Shown: positions 17,858 through 27,451, counted from the stretch's first letter. The stretch is DNA of 64,000 nt from Aquimarina sp. AU58 (GCF_900312745.1 NZ_OMPD01000006.1:124001-188000), one strand, 5' to 3'. Numbers and translations are program-made. The notes: generated from the letters alone by a model not told the origin.

Positions 17858-18532
17858 ATGAAAACAGTTCTCGAAGCCAAAGACATCAATAAGTATTTTA
17901 GAAAACCAGTACTTTTTCATGTATTAAAAGATATTTCTTTTAAGGTAAGCCAAGGAGAATTTGCCTCTATTATGGGGAAATCGGGGTGTGGTAAATCTAC
18001 TCTGTTGTATATCTTATCAACTATGGATACAGATTATGAAGGGGGTTTATACCTTAATAATGAGCTTGTCACAGGACAAGAAAGAGAGAAGCTCTCTTAT
18101 ATACGAAACAAACATATAGGTTTTGTATTTCAGTTTCATTATCTGTTATCCGAATTTTCGGTATTAGAAAATGTAATGCTTCCTGCCAAAAAACTAGCTG
18201 AAAAATCTATAGAAGAAATCGAGCATGATGCGATGAATAAGCTTCGTATCCTTAAAATTGATCATCTTGCCAAAAAAAGAGCTTCACGCATCTCTGGAGG
18301 AGAAAAACAACGAGTTGCCATTGCGAGGGCACTAATAAATGATCCTGCTATCATTATGGGAGACGAACCCACAGGAAATCTGGATAGTTATAATTCTGAA
18401 AATGTGTTCAATGTTTTTAAGCAATTAAGTGATGAAGAAGGATTATCGCTTCTGGTTGTTACCCATGATATAGATTTTGCAAATAAAACTGATCGAATTA
18501 TAGAAATGGGCGATGGTAGAATTATAGGTTGA
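17858..18532 (+). CDS. ABC transporter ATP-binding protein (MacB/LolD type)
   Basis: A 224-residue ATPase with Walker A MGKSGCGKSTLLY, Q-loop FQFHYLLSEFSVLENV, signature RISGGEKQRVAIARAL, Walker B AIIMGDEPTGNLDS and the H-loop VVTHDIDFA. The Gly-Asn-Leu after Walker B is the MacB/LolD subfamily mark. It energises the permease just upstream. Its stop overlaps the next gene's TTG start (TTGA). Confidence 0.92.
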   Translation: MKTVLEAKDINKYFRKPVLFHVLKDISFKVSQGEFASIMGKSGCGKSTLLYILSTMDTDYEGGLYLNNELVTGQEREKLSYIRNKHIGFVFQFHYLLSEFSVLENVMLPAKKLAEKSIEEIEHDAMNKLRILKIDHLAKKRASRISGGEKQRVAIARALINDPAIIMGDEPTGNLDSYNSENVFNVFKQLSDEEGLSLLVVTHDIDFANKTDRIIEMGDGRIIG

Positions 18533-19362
18533 ATATTTTTTTAATAAAAAAAACAATTCTAAAAATGATATTGGTTATAACCGGAAGTATACTAATACTA
18601 TTAATTGTGATATCTATAGTAGGTATAGTATCGTTTAATGTTTCTGTAAAACAAGAAAGAGTACTATTATTTAATACAAGTAGAGAAATAGATGTAAAAA
18701 TCACTCAGAAAGACTTGGATGATTTTCCTGATCTGATGAAAAATTACCTTAACAAAGTCAAAATTGTAGGAAAACCAAAATACTGCAATGCTATTTTTAC
18801 CCAAAAAGGAAAGATCAGAACGAGTCTAGAAAAAAAGTGGTTGCCATTTTCTGCTACGCAATATATGTCTTCTAACAACTTTGGGTTTATATGGAAAGCA
18901 AAAGCATTACCGATGCTAATTAGAGATAAATATACTAATGGCAAAGGAGAAGTAAAAGTGAGTGTACTGGGATTAAAAAATATAGTTCTGTTTACAGGTC
19001 AAAAAGTAGATCAAAGTTCATTAGGACGGTATTTAGGAGAACTTATATGGTTTCCGATAGGTTTTCTAAATCCCGATATCTCCTGGGAAACGATAGATTA
19101 TAGAACGATAAAAGCTACTGTGGTAAACAATAATCATGCTATTGAAGGTTTTTTTATATTTAACCAAAATGGGACGATAGATCATTTTGAAACCAAAAGA
19201 TATCGAGATACAGAACTAGAAAATTTTATTGGAGAAGTAGGAGAATATGAAGATTATGATGGATTGTTGATTCCGAATACGATGACTGCAATCTGGGATC
19301 TTAAAAAAGGAAAACAGCAGTATTTTAAAGCTGCTATTCTTGACTATAAATTAATAAGCTAG
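18529..19362 (+). CDS. DUF6544/DUF6920-like membrane-anchored protein
   Basis: A 277-residue protein with one N-terminal membrane segment (ILVITGSILILLIVISIVGIV) and a soluble part with LPFSATQYMSSNN, FIWKAKALPMLIRDKY and WFPIGFLNPDISW, typical of the DUF6544/6920 family of unknown function. It overlaps the ATPase gene by four bases if the TTG at 18529 is used; the ATG at 18565 is the alternative start. The fourth gene of the exporter operon, so it may help the same transport process, but that is only inferred from position. Confidence 0.7.
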   Translation: MNIFLIKKTILKMILVITGSILILLIVISIVGIVSFNVSVKQERVLLFNTSREIDVKITQKDLDDFPDLMKNYLNKVKIVGKPKYCNAIFTQKGKIRTSLEKKWLPFSATQYMSSNNFGFIWKAKALPMLIRDKYTNGKGEVKVSVLGLKNIVLFTGQKVDQSSLGRYLGELIWFPIGFLNPDISWETIDYRTIKATVVNNNHAIEGFFIFNQNGTIDHFETKRYRDTELENFIGEVGEYEDYDGLLIPNTMTAIWDLKKGKQQYFKAAILDYKLIS

Positions 19363-19406
19363 TGACACATATCGAAACCAATTATCACCGGTTATCCAGA
19401 ATTGTA

Positions 19407-19895
19407 TCAATACCCTACTTTATTCTTTAGAGAAGGGACTTCCCATTTAATAATTTCTTTTAAAAATTCATCTACTTTTTCAATAATAAATTTTTGAGTT
19501 ATCGATTCTGGAGCATACACTCCTAATTCGATCATGTTATTTTCTTGAGGTTTATTTTCGATCTCGGGGAATAACATAAAAACATAAATGTCACCATTGT
19601 AGGATTGCGAAAAAATCAAGGCTCCTCCTGGCAAAAATTGATATGCAGGTATTAGGTTTGTGCAATCTATTAGTTCTTGCGGAAAAGAATCAAAAGTAAT
19701 ATTTATAGCTTCGTTATTATGAATCCAGCTCAATTCCTGAACTTTCCATCCAATATCATAGTGTTGTACAATTCCCTGTAAGGTTTTAAGAAGAATATCT
19801 TTGGTTTTATTCTTCCAAAGCATTCTTTTATCTACAACTGTTTTTATAGAGTTTCTATACTCATTAACTCGTTCTTCAAGATGTTCAATTTTCAT
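19407..19895 (-). CDS. Hypothetical protein at the end of the mla operon
   Basis: A 162-residue protein I do not recognise. It has a helical N-terminus (EHLEERVNEYRNSIKTVVDKR), a mixed alpha/beta middle with YQFLPGGALIFSQSYNGDIYVFM, and no signal peptide or membrane helix, so it should be cytosolic. Its start overlaps the end of the MlaD gene by 11 bp, so it is translationally coupled to the lipid transporter and probably serves it. It ends close to the convergent DUF6544 gene. Confidence 0.7.
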   Translation of the reverse strand: MKIEHLEERVNEYRNSIKTVVDKRMLWKNKTKDILLKTLQGIVQHYDIGWKVQELSWIHNNEAINITFDSFPQELIDCTNLIPAYQFLPGGALIFSQSYNGDIYVFMLFPEIENKPQENNMIELGVYAPESITQKFIIEKVDEFLKEIIKWEVPSLKNKVGY

Positions 19896-20886
19896 GGTTA
19901 TTTTTATTAGAAGATTCTTCCTTTTTCTTTTCTTTTTCTAGTTTTTTAAAGTACCCTCTAAATAAAAAATTATGTTTTAGGGCTTCCATATTCTCGTTAA
20001 AACGATATGTTCCTTCTTTAATACTATTCATGGTAGAATCAATATTTTTAACCAGATTTGGGTCTGCGGTTAGATAATGCAGTGCTCCTTTTCCTTCTTT
20101 TATATCTTTTAATACTATATCTAGATTTGTGGTTATCTGACTAATATCAACACTGGATTGCTCTAGGTTATTCACTATGGTTTTCATTTTCTGACCAGAT
20201 AGGCTATCCTGCAACAAAACGCCTGCTACACTTTGGCCTTGTTTAACCGAAGAGATGATGTCTTTAAGTTCGGTAATAGCTTGTGATGCTCCCGTACTTG
20301 TATTTTTTAATTGAAAAATAGTTTGTTTCAGATCTTTTGCCATTATAGAATCATTGATTAATAATCCTATGGTCCCATTACCTTCAATGATTTTTGTTGT
20401 TATTTTTAGTAAATCTGCTGTAAGTAAGGCGGCATTTTCATTAGTTACATTAAGAGTGGTGAGCATATCATCTGTTCCTATTTTACTGTAAGATTGTATG
20501 GTGTCTCCAGAAATCACAGGAAGTTTTATACTTTCTCTGGGAATAATGTTTACGATCATATTGCCTACCAAGCCATCTGATCCTATAGTTGCCACGGCAT
20601 CTTTTTTAATATGTTTTCCTATATTTTCCCGAATAAGCATTTCGACTATAATTTGAGTATCGTCTATCATCTTAATTTTACTTACTGTTCCTACATTAAT
20701 TCCAGAATATCGAACATTATTTCCTAATTCGAGACCATTAACATTCGCAAATTGGGTCATGATTCTAATATTGCTACCAAATAGGTTTTGCCGATTTCCG
20801 ATAGAGTATAGTGCAGCGATAAGCAATGCTGTGCCGACCACGACAAAGACACCAAGTTTCAACTTTTGGGATGCTGTTTTTTTCAT
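19885..20886 (-). CDS. mlaD: MlaD/MCE-family lipid transport protein
   Basis: A 333-residue protein with an N-terminal membrane anchor (KLKLGVFVVVGTALLIAALYSIG) and one MCE domain (about residues 38-115: VNGLELGNNVRYSGINVGTV and AVATIGSDGLVGNMIVNI). A long helical C-terminal region and a charged tail (KKLEKEKKKEESSNKNN) follow. MCE proteins form periplasmic hexameric rings that pass phospholipids between the membranes. It lies 28 bp after mlaF and overlaps the next gene, in the order mlaE-mlaF-mlaD-hypothetical. Confidence 0.9.
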   Translation of the reverse strand: MKKTASQKLKLGVFVVVGTALLIAALYSIGNRQNLFGSNIRIMTQFANVNGLELGNNVRYSGINVGTVSKIKMIDDTQIIVEMLIRENIGKHIKKDAVATIGSDGLVGNMIVNIIPRESIKLPVISGDTIQSYSKIGTDDMLTTLNVTNENAALLTADLLKITTKIIEGNGTIGLLINDSIMAKDLKQTIFQLKNTSTGASQAITELKDIISSVKQGQSVAGVLLQDSLSGQKMKTIVNNLEQSSVDISQITTNLDIVLKDIKEGKGALHYLTADPNLVKNIDSTMNSIKEGTYRFNENMEALKHNFLFRGYFKKLEKEKKKEESSNKNNHEN

Positions 20887-20914
20887 AACGTTTCACTTTA
20901 GTTTTATCTATCCT

Positions 20915-21667
20915 CTAATGCTTAAAAAAGGCTTTTACCTGGGGATCATTTGATTGGGATAATTCCTGATATGTTCCTTCTGCATAATTAATTCCGTTTA
21001 CGAGCAAAATAATTCTGTTAGAAATCACTCTGGCGCAATCCACATCATGTGTAATGATTAATGATGAGGTTCCGTATTTTTTTTGAATACTACGCATTAA
21101 CTCGATAATTTCTTTAGAAGTTATTGGGTCTAATCCAGTTGTAGGTTCATCATAAAGAATAATTTTAGGTTTTAGAATCAAGGCCCTTGCTAGTGCTACT
21201 CTGCGTTGCATTCCTCCCGAGAGTTCTGATGGCATTAAATCTATTGCATGTGCTAAACCTACATTTTCGAGTGCTTCTATTACTAATGCTTCGGTATGCC
21301 CAGTCATATTTAATTTTTCTTTATGCCTGCGTAAAGGAAACTCAAGATTCTCACGAACAGTCATAGAATCATATAAAGCACTACCCTGAAACAAAAAACC
21401 AATTTCGGTACGAAGCAGATCCAGTTCTATCTGCCCCAAAATAGTAATGTCCTGCCCTTTTATTTGTATGCTACCACTATCTGCTTGCATTAGCCCTACG
21501 AGACATTTGATCATTACCGATTTACCAGAACCCGATTTACCCATCACAACCAGGTTTTCTCCTTCAAATAATCGCAAACTAAATCCATTGAGCACGTGAT
21601 TATCGCCAAAGTTTTTTCTTAGATCTTTGATCTCAAGAACAGAGGTTATGTTTTTTTTAGGTTTCAT
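20915..21667 (-). CDS. mlaF: MlaF-type ABC ATPase of the phospholipid transporter
   Basis: A 250-residue ATPase with Walker A MGKSGSGKSVMIK, a Q-loop FLFQGSALYDSMTV, the signature ELSGGMQRRVALARAL and Walker B IILYDEPTTGLDP. GKSVxIK and GLDPITS are characteristic of the MlaF/Ttg2A branch. It powers lipid transfer with the MlaE permease, whose stop shares a base with this gene's start region. Cytosolic face of the inner membrane. Confidence 0.92.
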   Translation of the reverse strand: MKPKKNITSVLEIKDLRKNFGDNHVLNGFSLRLFEGENLVVMGKSGSGKSVMIKCLVGLMQADSGSIQIKGQDITILGQIELDLLRTEIGFLFQGSALYDSMTVRENLEFPLRRHKEKLNMTGHTEALVIEALENVGLAHAIDLMPSELSGGMQRRVALARALILKPKIILYDEPTTGLDPITSKEIIELMRSIQKKYGTSSLIITHDVDCARVISNRIILLVNGINYAEGTYQELSQSNDPQVKAFFKH

Positions 21668-22449
21668 TAAATTTCAAAAAATATATCTGCCAGAAATACT
21701 GCTACGAAATCAATAACAAACAATAACATTGAAGTATATACTACGGCCGAGTTTGATGCTTCGCCAACACCTGCGGTTCCTTTTTTGCAGTAATATCCTT
21801 TGTAACATCCTACCAACCCTATGGCATATCCAAAAAAGAATGATTTTACTGTAGCAGGAATAATATCACTATACTTTATCGCATCAAATACTTGATTAAA
21901 ATATAATTGATAGGAGACAGCTCCTTTTAAATTTTCGACAATGGCAGAACCAAATAAAGCAATTGCATCCCCAAAAATAATTAATATAGGAAGCATCAAG
22001 GTTGTTGCTGTAATACGAGTAACAACAAGGTACTTAAAAGGGTTTGTTCCTGATACCTCCATCGCATCAATTTGCTCTGTTACTCGCATAGACCCAAGTT
22101 CGGCGCCGATTCCAGAACCAATGCGTCCTGCGCAAATAAGAGCAGTAATTACAGGTCCGATTTCTCTTACAATAGAAATCCCTACCATAGAAGGCATCCA
22201 TGACTCTGCACCAAATTCCATTAAAGTAGGTCGAGACTGAAGTGTAAAAACCAATCCTAAAATAAATCCGGTTACCCCAACTAAAAGTAGAGAACGATTA
22301 CCCATGTTATAGCACTGTCGTAATAGCTCCTGAAACTCAAAAGGTCTGGTAAATACTTCTTTTAAAAAGCGCCCTGAGAAATATGACAAATCACCTATCT
22401 CTATAAAAAAAGCTTTGGTCCTTTCTACTATGCGAAGTGATCGTGTCAT
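21667..22449 (-). CDS. mlaE: MlaE-type permease of the phospholipid transporter
   Basis: A 260-residue inner-membrane protein with the MlaE family core (LVGVTGFILGLVFTLQSRPTL, REIGPVITALICAGRIGSG, GAELGSMRVTEQIDAMEV, FFFGYAIGLVGCYKGYY). It maintains outer-membrane lipid asymmetry together with MlaF and MlaD. First gene of the operon; the start is 24 nt from a TATCTTTG -7 box with a CRP/FNR-type site upstream. MlaB, MlaC and MlaA are not in the window. Confidence 0.93.
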   Translation of the reverse strand: MTRSLRIVERTKAFFIEIGDLSYFSGRFLKEVFTRPFEFQELLRQCYNMGNRSLLLVGVTGFILGLVFTLQSRPTLMEFGAESWMPSMVGISIVREIGPVITALICAGRIGSGIGAELGSMRVTEQIDAMEVSGTNPFKYLVVTRITATTLMLPILIIFGDAIALFGSAIVENLKGAVSYQLYFNQVFDAIKYSDIIPATVKSFFFGYAIGLVGCYKGYYCKKGTAGVGEASNSAVVYTSMLLFVIDFVAVFLADIFFEI

Positions 22450-22472
22450 AAATAATATACTTCAATGTTACT

Positions 22473-22516
22473 CAAAGATAGGAGTAGCATTTGCTAATAA
22501 AAATGACATAAATCAG
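22473..22516 (-). promoter_or_regulatory. mlaE operon promoter with CRP/FNR-type site S3
   Basis: Site ATGAC-ATAA-ATCAG at 22503-22516 and an exact -7 box TATCTTTG (minus strand, 22473-22480). The site centre is 36.5 nt from the last base of the box, which places it near -41.5 relative to the expected transcript start. Confidence 0.65.
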
Positions 22517-22680
22517 GTGTCCCAGGTCTAAATGTTTGAAGATATACGTAAAGAATGCTACATATTCAAGACAACTAAAATAAAAATCAAATACAAACCG
22601 ATATTAAAATACTATATGTTTTTTAGTAGTCGAGCACAAATAAAATATATAGTATTGTATATTTACTAAAAACGTAGTAT

Positions 22681-23583
22681 ATGTCTTCTCAATCCCGTTT
22701 GGATCGTGCTTATAAAAATGCCAAAGTAATTCCGTTTGATGATACATCTAAGTTTATCTTTTTTAGTGATTGTCACCGGGGGGATAATAGTTTTGCAGAT
22801 GAGTTTGCTAATAATCGCAATATTTATTTCCATGCTTTGAAACATTATTACACCGAAGGATTTACCTATTGTGAATTAGGTGATGGAGATGAACTGTGGG
22901 AGAATTTAAGTTTCGAAACCATATTTAGAGCACATAAAGATATATACGAGTTATTACAATTATTTCACGCAGACTATAGATTAAATTTGATTTGGGGTAA
23001 TCATGATATGGTATATCGGGATCCAAAATATGTTAAAAAGCATCTTAGTTCTTATTTTGATCAAAAAACAGATACAGATAAAGAAGTTCCTTTATTTCCT
23101 GATATAAAATATAATGAAGCTATTGTGTTGAAACATAAGAATACAGGGCAGGAAGTTTTCCTGATTCACGGTCACCAGGCAGATTTTATGAATTATATAG
23201 GCTGGAGAATAAATAGGTTTCTTGTACGGGTTTTATGGAAACCGCTTCAGGTAGTAGGAATTGCAGACCCAACCAGTCCTGCAAAAAACTACAAAGAAAC
23301 GATACGAATAGAACGTAGAATCAAAAAATGGATTGCTAATAACAAGAATTTGTTAACGATTATAGGTCATACTCACCGACCTCGATTTCCGGAAGCAGGA
23401 GAATTAGCACTGTTTAATGATGGGAGTTGTGTTCACCCCAGATCTATTACAGGAATAGAAATCGAAAATGGGAGTATCACCTTAATGAAGTGGCAAATTT
23501 CGACAACAGAAGACGGGACATTAAAAATCATTAGAGTCCCTCTAGAAGGACCTCAAAAACTTACTGAGTTTATTACAGAATAG
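22681..23583 (+). CDS. Calcineurin-like metallophosphoesterase
   Basis: A 300-residue phosphoesterase with all five metal-binding blocks: IFFSDCHRGDN, ELGDGDELWEN, IWGNHDMV, FLIHGHQADF and IIGHTHRPRF. The family hydrolyses phosphomonoesters or diesters with two metal ions. The layout recalls UDP-2,3-diacylglucosamine hydrolase-type or serine/threonine phosphatase-like enzymes, and the substrate is unknown. No signal peptide is seen, so it is cytosolic. It is divergent from the mla operon. Confidence 0.88.
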   Translation: MSSQSRLDRAYKNAKVIPFDDTSKFIFFSDCHRGDNSFADEFANNRNIYFHALKHYYTEGFTYCELGDGDELWENLSFETIFRAHKDIYELLQLFHADYRLNLIWGNHDMVYRDPKYVKKHLSSYFDQKTDTDKEVPLFPDIKYNEAIVLKHKNTGQEVFLIHGHQADFMNYIGWRINRFLVRVLWKPLQVVGIADPTSPAKNYKETIRIERRIKKWIANNKNLLTIIGHTHRPRFPEAGELALFNDGSCVHPRSITGIEIENGSITLMKWQISTTEDGTLKIIRVPLEGPQKLTEFITE

Positions 23584-23596
23584 ATGATCTTATTTG

Positions 23597-24775
23597 ATGC
23601 AAAGTATTCAATACATAATTGATAAAATCCCGATACGTCATAATCCAGTATCATATTTTATGTTTTTAGGTGTGTTTTTAGGAATACTACTAAGTTTGGT
23701 CATTCTTTTTAGAACCTCAAAAAACACTGCTTTTAGAATATATGGGTGGTCTTTATTGCTGCAATCTATTATCGCAATTGATGTTTTTTTATGCTATACC
23801 GGGCTGTTAAAATATGTACCCCATGTAAATGACAGTACCGAGCCATTGGTATTGCTTTTGGGACCATCGATATATTTGTTTATTTATGCGCTTCTCGAAC
23901 GAAATTCAATTACTTTTAGGAAGTATTGGATTCATGTTTTGCCATCTGCAGTATATTTTTTGTCTCAGATAACATATTATATACAACCTGTTTCTGTAAA
24001 GATTAATGCATATTTGGGAGCATATTTTTCAGAAATACAAAGAATCCCAGTTCCGGATGATACCCATTATTCTTACCTATGGATAAAAGATGAATTTAGA
24101 TGGCTCGTCTTATCCAGTTTTATCATTTATATCATACTATCTATACGGCTTATAGTAAGGCATTTTTATGCTAGTAAAACTAAAAATGCAAATAGTATAA
24201 AAGTTAATAAATATGATTTTTCTAGAAATACGATTATTGGATTTTTGGCAACATTTATCCTTGTGTTTTTAGTATTTCTAAACTTTGAAGATGATGCAGG
24301 GGATCATTATATTTTTATCTTTCTTACCTCACTTATTTTGATTACAACTTTTGTGCTACTTTCAGAATCGAGATTCTTTGAAAATTCGTGGATAGCGGAC
24401 AAATATGAGACTTCAAAAATTAAGAATGATCAAAACTCTATAAAAGAAATAAAATCGTATATCAAAGACGAAGGATATTATTTGTTGCCTACAGCTTCAT
24501 TAAAAGATTTGGCAAAAAACTTAGGATCCAATTCTAATTATATTTCTCAAATTATAAATGCAAATACGAATCTGAATTTTAATGATTTTATAAATCAATA
24601 TCGAATTGAAGAATCGAAAAAAAGGTTATTAGATAAAAATTATGATCATCTCACCATTGAAGCTATTGGTAATTCTGTTGGTTTTAAATCAAAAGCCACA
24701 TTCTATAACGCTTTTAAAAAACATGTAGAAATGTCTCCAAAAGCATTTGTGATATTTCAAAAATCTGTTTCTTAA
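23597..24775 (+). CDS. AraC-family regulator with membrane-embedded N-terminal domain
   Basis: 392 residues. About the first 250 form six to seven hydrophobic helices (YFMFLGVFLGILLSLVILF ... IIGFLATFILVFLVFLNF), followed by a C-terminal AraC double helix-turn-helix (SLKDLAKNLGSNSNYISQII, then EAIGNSVGFKSKATFYNAFK and a final SPKAFVIF). Such 7TM-AraC proteins bind DNA from the inner membrane. The next gene downstream is an acyltransferase 3 membrane protein, a plausible target. The ATG at 23597 is preferred over the TTG codon just before it. Confidence 0.87.
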   Translation: MQSIQYIIDKIPIRHNPVSYFMFLGVFLGILLSLVILFRTSKNTAFRIYGWSLLLQSIIAIDVFLCYTGLLKYVPHVNDSTEPLVLLLGPSIYLFIYALLERNSITFRKYWIHVLPSAVYFLSQITYYIQPVSVKINAYLGAYFSEIQRIPVPDDTHYSYLWIKDEFRWLVLSSFIIYIILSIRLIVRHFYASKTKNANSIKVNKYDFSRNTIIGFLATFILVFLVFLNFEDDAGDHYIFIFLTSLILITTFVLLSESRFFENSWIADKYETSKIKNDQNSIKEIKSYIKDEGYYLLPTASLKDLAKNLGSNSNYISQIINANTNLNFNDFINQYRIEESKKRLLDKNYDHLTIEAIGNSVGFKSKATFYNAFKKHVEMSPKAFVIFQKSVS

Positions 24776-24891
24776 GACTAAACACTAGTAAAAAGTGTCT
24801 AAAATTATAATTCTAGACGCAATACCCTTTTTTTAACACCTGGTTATAAGCAAAATACTTCACTTTTGGCAAAACAAATTTTATAAGTATT

Positions 24892-26019
24892 ATGGAGAAA
24901 CAAATTCGTCGATATGATCTCGACTGGTTACGGGTTATTGTATTTGGATTATTGATTTTTTATCATGTAGGAATGTTTTTTGTGCCCTGGGGTTTTCATA
25001 TTAAAAACAACATAATTTATGATTGGCTTCGTTGGCCTATGCTTTTTTTAAATCAGTGGCGTTTACCCATTTTATTTGTGATATCGGGTATGGGAACTTA
25101 TTATGCGCTTTCTTCCAGAAATTTATGGCAATTCAATCTGGAACGTATTAAAAGATTGGCAATTCCATTACTCTTTGGGATGTTGTTTATTGTTCCTCCA
25201 CAGGTATATTTTGAACGTATGGCAAACCATCAGTTTTCTGGTTCGCTAGTAGAATATTTTACTACCATAGCATATACAGGGATATATCCAGAAGGAAATT
25301 TTAGTTGGCATCACCTCTGGTTTTTACCTTATCTTTTGATATTTTCATTAGTGCTTTCACCAGTATTTATCTGGATCAAAAAAAATCCGACCAAACTAAT
25401 TATTTGGGTCAGGAAAAATGTGCAAAAAAAGTATGGACTATACCTTTTTATTATACCATTATATTTAACTGAAGCATTTTTAGAACCTTTTTTTCCTGTC
25501 ACTCACGCCTTGATCGATGATTGGTTCAATTTTGTCAATAGCCTCATTTTATTTTTCTTAGGATTTGTTCTCATCGCATCTGGAAAAGAATTCTGGAATA
25601 GTATAGATCGAATAAAATCTAAAGCATTAACCATAGGAGTTATTACATTTAGTACACAAATATGGATATGGTTACAATTAGAGGATAGTACATTCGTACA
25701 TTTCTCTGAAGCATTGGTTAAAGTAATTAATTTATGGTCCTGGATTTTGGTACTATTCGGGTATGGAGCAAAATTCTTAAATAGGAAGAGTAAAAAATTA
25801 GCATACTGTAACCGTGCAGTGTATTCTTTTTATATTCTACATCAAACGATTATGATTGCGATAGGGTATTATGTTATGAATCTGGATTGGGGATTTTTAC
25901 CTAAGTTCTCAGTATTAATTTTTGGTACATTTTTAGGCAGTTGGATGATTTATCATTTAATCATTTTAAGAATACCTGTTTTACACCCATTTTTTGGACT
26001 AAAAAAACCCTATACTTAA
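24892..26019 (+). CDS. Acyltransferase 3 family membrane protein
   Basis: A 375-residue polytopic protein with about ten hydrophobic segments and the acyltransferase-3 start (RRYDLDWLRVIVFGLLIFYH), FVISGMGTYYAL, and HHLWFLPYLLIFS. Members move acyl groups onto glycans, lipids or peptides at the cytoplasmic membrane; the acceptor is unknown. The stop codon lies inside the stem of the following terminator, so ribosomes reaching the end will cover part of the hairpin. Confidence 0.87.
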   Translation: MEKQIRRYDLDWLRVIVFGLLIFYHVGMFFVPWGFHIKNNIIYDWLRWPMLFLNQWRLPILFVISGMGTYYALSSRNLWQFNLERIKRLAIPLLFGMLFIVPPQVYFERMANHQFSGSLVEYFTTIAYTGIYPEGNFSWHHLWFLPYLLIFSLVLSPVFIWIKKNPTKLIIWVRKNVQKKYGLYLFIIPLYLTEAFLEPFFPVTHALIDDWFNFVNSLILFFLGFVLIASGKEFWNSIDRIKSKALTIGVITFSTQIWIWLQLEDSTFVHFSEALVKVINLWSWILVLFGYGAKFLNRKSKKLAYCNRAVYSFYILHQTIMIAIGYYVMNLDWGFLPKFSVLIFGTFLGSWMIYHLIILRIPVLHPFFGLKKPYT

Positions 26020-26048
26020 GGAGTTTACTCCTTAAGTATAGGGTTTTT
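26003..26048. terminator. Long perfect terminator overlapping the acyltransferase stop codon
   Basis: 21-bp perfect stem around a 4-nt loop (CCCTATACTTAAGGAG / CTCCTTAAGTATAGGG core) with A- and T-tracts on both sides. The TAA at 26017-26019 is part of the left arm. It serves the convergent nfu-type gene as well. Confidence 0.92.
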
Positions 26049-26068
26049 GTATTATTAAGTAATATACT

Positions 26069-26308
26069 TTATTCTATATTAAGTACCGATTCGATTTGAG
26101 GAGCATATTTTTTAATTGTCATTTCTACTCCAGATTTAAGAGTCATTTGATTTACGCTACACCCTACACATGCGCCTTCTAATTGAACCTTAACGATCTT
26201 ACCATCTTCAATAGAAATTAAAGAAATATTTCCTCCATCACTTTCCAAAAACGGCCTTATTTCATCTAGGGCCTTTTCTACATTAATTTTTAATTCTTCA
26301 GAAGTCAT
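26069..26308 (-). CDS. NifU C-terminal-domain iron-sulfur protein (Nfu type)
   Basis: A 79-residue single-domain Nfu protein with the cluster-binding GACVGCSVNQMTLKSGVE (CxxC) and the usual start of the domain (VEKALDEIRPFLESDGGNI). It carries and hands over Fe-S clusters. It is 3 bp downstream of the Mrp gene in one transcript, a common pairing for Fe-S assembly. Confidence 0.93.
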   Translation of the reverse strand: MTSEELKINVEKALDEIRPFLESDGGNISLISIEDGKIVKVQLEGACVGCSVNQMTLKSGVEMTIKKYAPQIESVLNIE

Positions 26309-26311
26309 TTT

Positions 26312-27451
26312 CTATTTTTTTACAGCAGAACAGCCTGCCATTGTTGTTATTTTAATTGCTTCGGTTGGAGGTAGATTATCATTTCTGTTTACTACTTCCT
26401 GAACCACATTTTTTGTCAACTCTTCAAAGGCCTTTTCTATTGGTGTTGCTGTCTGTAATGCTGCAGGTCTACCTGCATCTCCAGCTTCACGTATACTTTG
26501 CACTAATGGAATCTCTCCCAAAAATGGAACATCGAGATCCTCTGCAAGGTATTTAGCTCCTTCTTTACCAAAGATATAATATTTATTGTTAGGAAGCTCT
26601 TCTGGTGTAAAATATGCCATATTTTCTATAATTCCTAGGACAGGTACATTAATACTGTCTTGTTGAAACATAGCTACTCCTTTTCTGGCATCTGCTAATG
26701 CTACATTTTGAGGAGTACTAACTACCACAGCTCCAGTTATTGGCAGCGATTGCATAATAGAAAGATGTATATCTCCAGTACCCGGTGGTAAATCGATTAA
26801 CATAAAATCAAGCTCACCCCATGCCGCATCAAAAATCATTTGATTTAGTGCTTTTGCTGCCATTGGTCCTCTCCAGACTACGGCCTGATTTGGTTGTGTA
26901 AAAAACCCAATAGACAAGATCTTAACGCCATAATTTTCTATGGGCTTCATTTTGGATTTTCCATCCTCTTTTACAGAAAGAGGTCGTTCTCGTTCTACAT
27001 CAAACATTATAGGAACAGAAGGGCCATAAATGTCTGCATCCAATACCCCAACTTTAAATCCCATTTTAGCCAAAGTTACTGCAATATTAGAGGTTACAGT
27101 AGATTTACCTACACCTCCTTTACCAGAAGCTACCGCAATAATATTAGTAATTCCCGGGATAGATTTTCCTTTAATCTCGTTGTTTTGAGGTTGAGCAGCC
27201 GGCGCTTCGACTTTGAGGTTAACTTTAACCTTTGCTTTCTCATATACTTTCTCATGAATAACTTTCATTACATCTACTTCTGCACGTTTACGAATATGCA
27301 AGGCCGGGGTGGTTAAAACTAAATCCACAATGACCTCGTCACCAAAAGTAATTACATTTTTTACAGCACCACTTTCTACCATGTTCTTACCTTCGCCAGC
27401 CACAGTGATAGTCTCTAATGCTTTTAAGATATCCGATTTCTCTAACTTCAT
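26312..27451 (-). CDS. Mrp/ApbC-type P-loop ATPase, Fe-S cluster carrier
   Basis: A 379-residue protein with an N-terminal MIP18/DUF59 domain (about 1-95) and a Mrp ATPase domain with the deviant Walker A AVASGKGGVGKSTVTSN, VLDADIYGPSVPIMF and MLIDLPPGTGDIHLS. It loads Fe-S clusters onto target proteins. A late Cys occurs in TTMAGCSAVKK, but a clear CxxC is not seen in this copy. First gene of the operon with the Nfu protein. Confidence 0.92.
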   Translation of the reverse strand: MKLEKSDILKALETITVAGEGKNMVESGAVKNVITFGDEVIVDLVLTTPALHIRKRAEVDVMKVIHEKVYEKAKVKVNLKVEAPAAQPQNNEIKGKSIPGITNIIAVASGKGGVGKSTVTSNIAVTLAKMGFKVGVLDADIYGPSVPIMFDVERERPLSVKEDGKSKMKPIENYGVKILSIGFFTQPNQAVVWRGPMAAKALNQMIFDAAWGELDFMLIDLPPGTGDIHLSIMQSLPITGAVVVSTPQNVALADARKGVAMFQQDSINVPVLGIIENMAYFTPEELPNNKYYIFGKEGAKYLAEDLDVPFLGEIPLVQSIREAGDAGRPAALQTATPIEKAFEELTKNVVQEVVNRNDNLPPTEAIKITTMAGCSAVKK

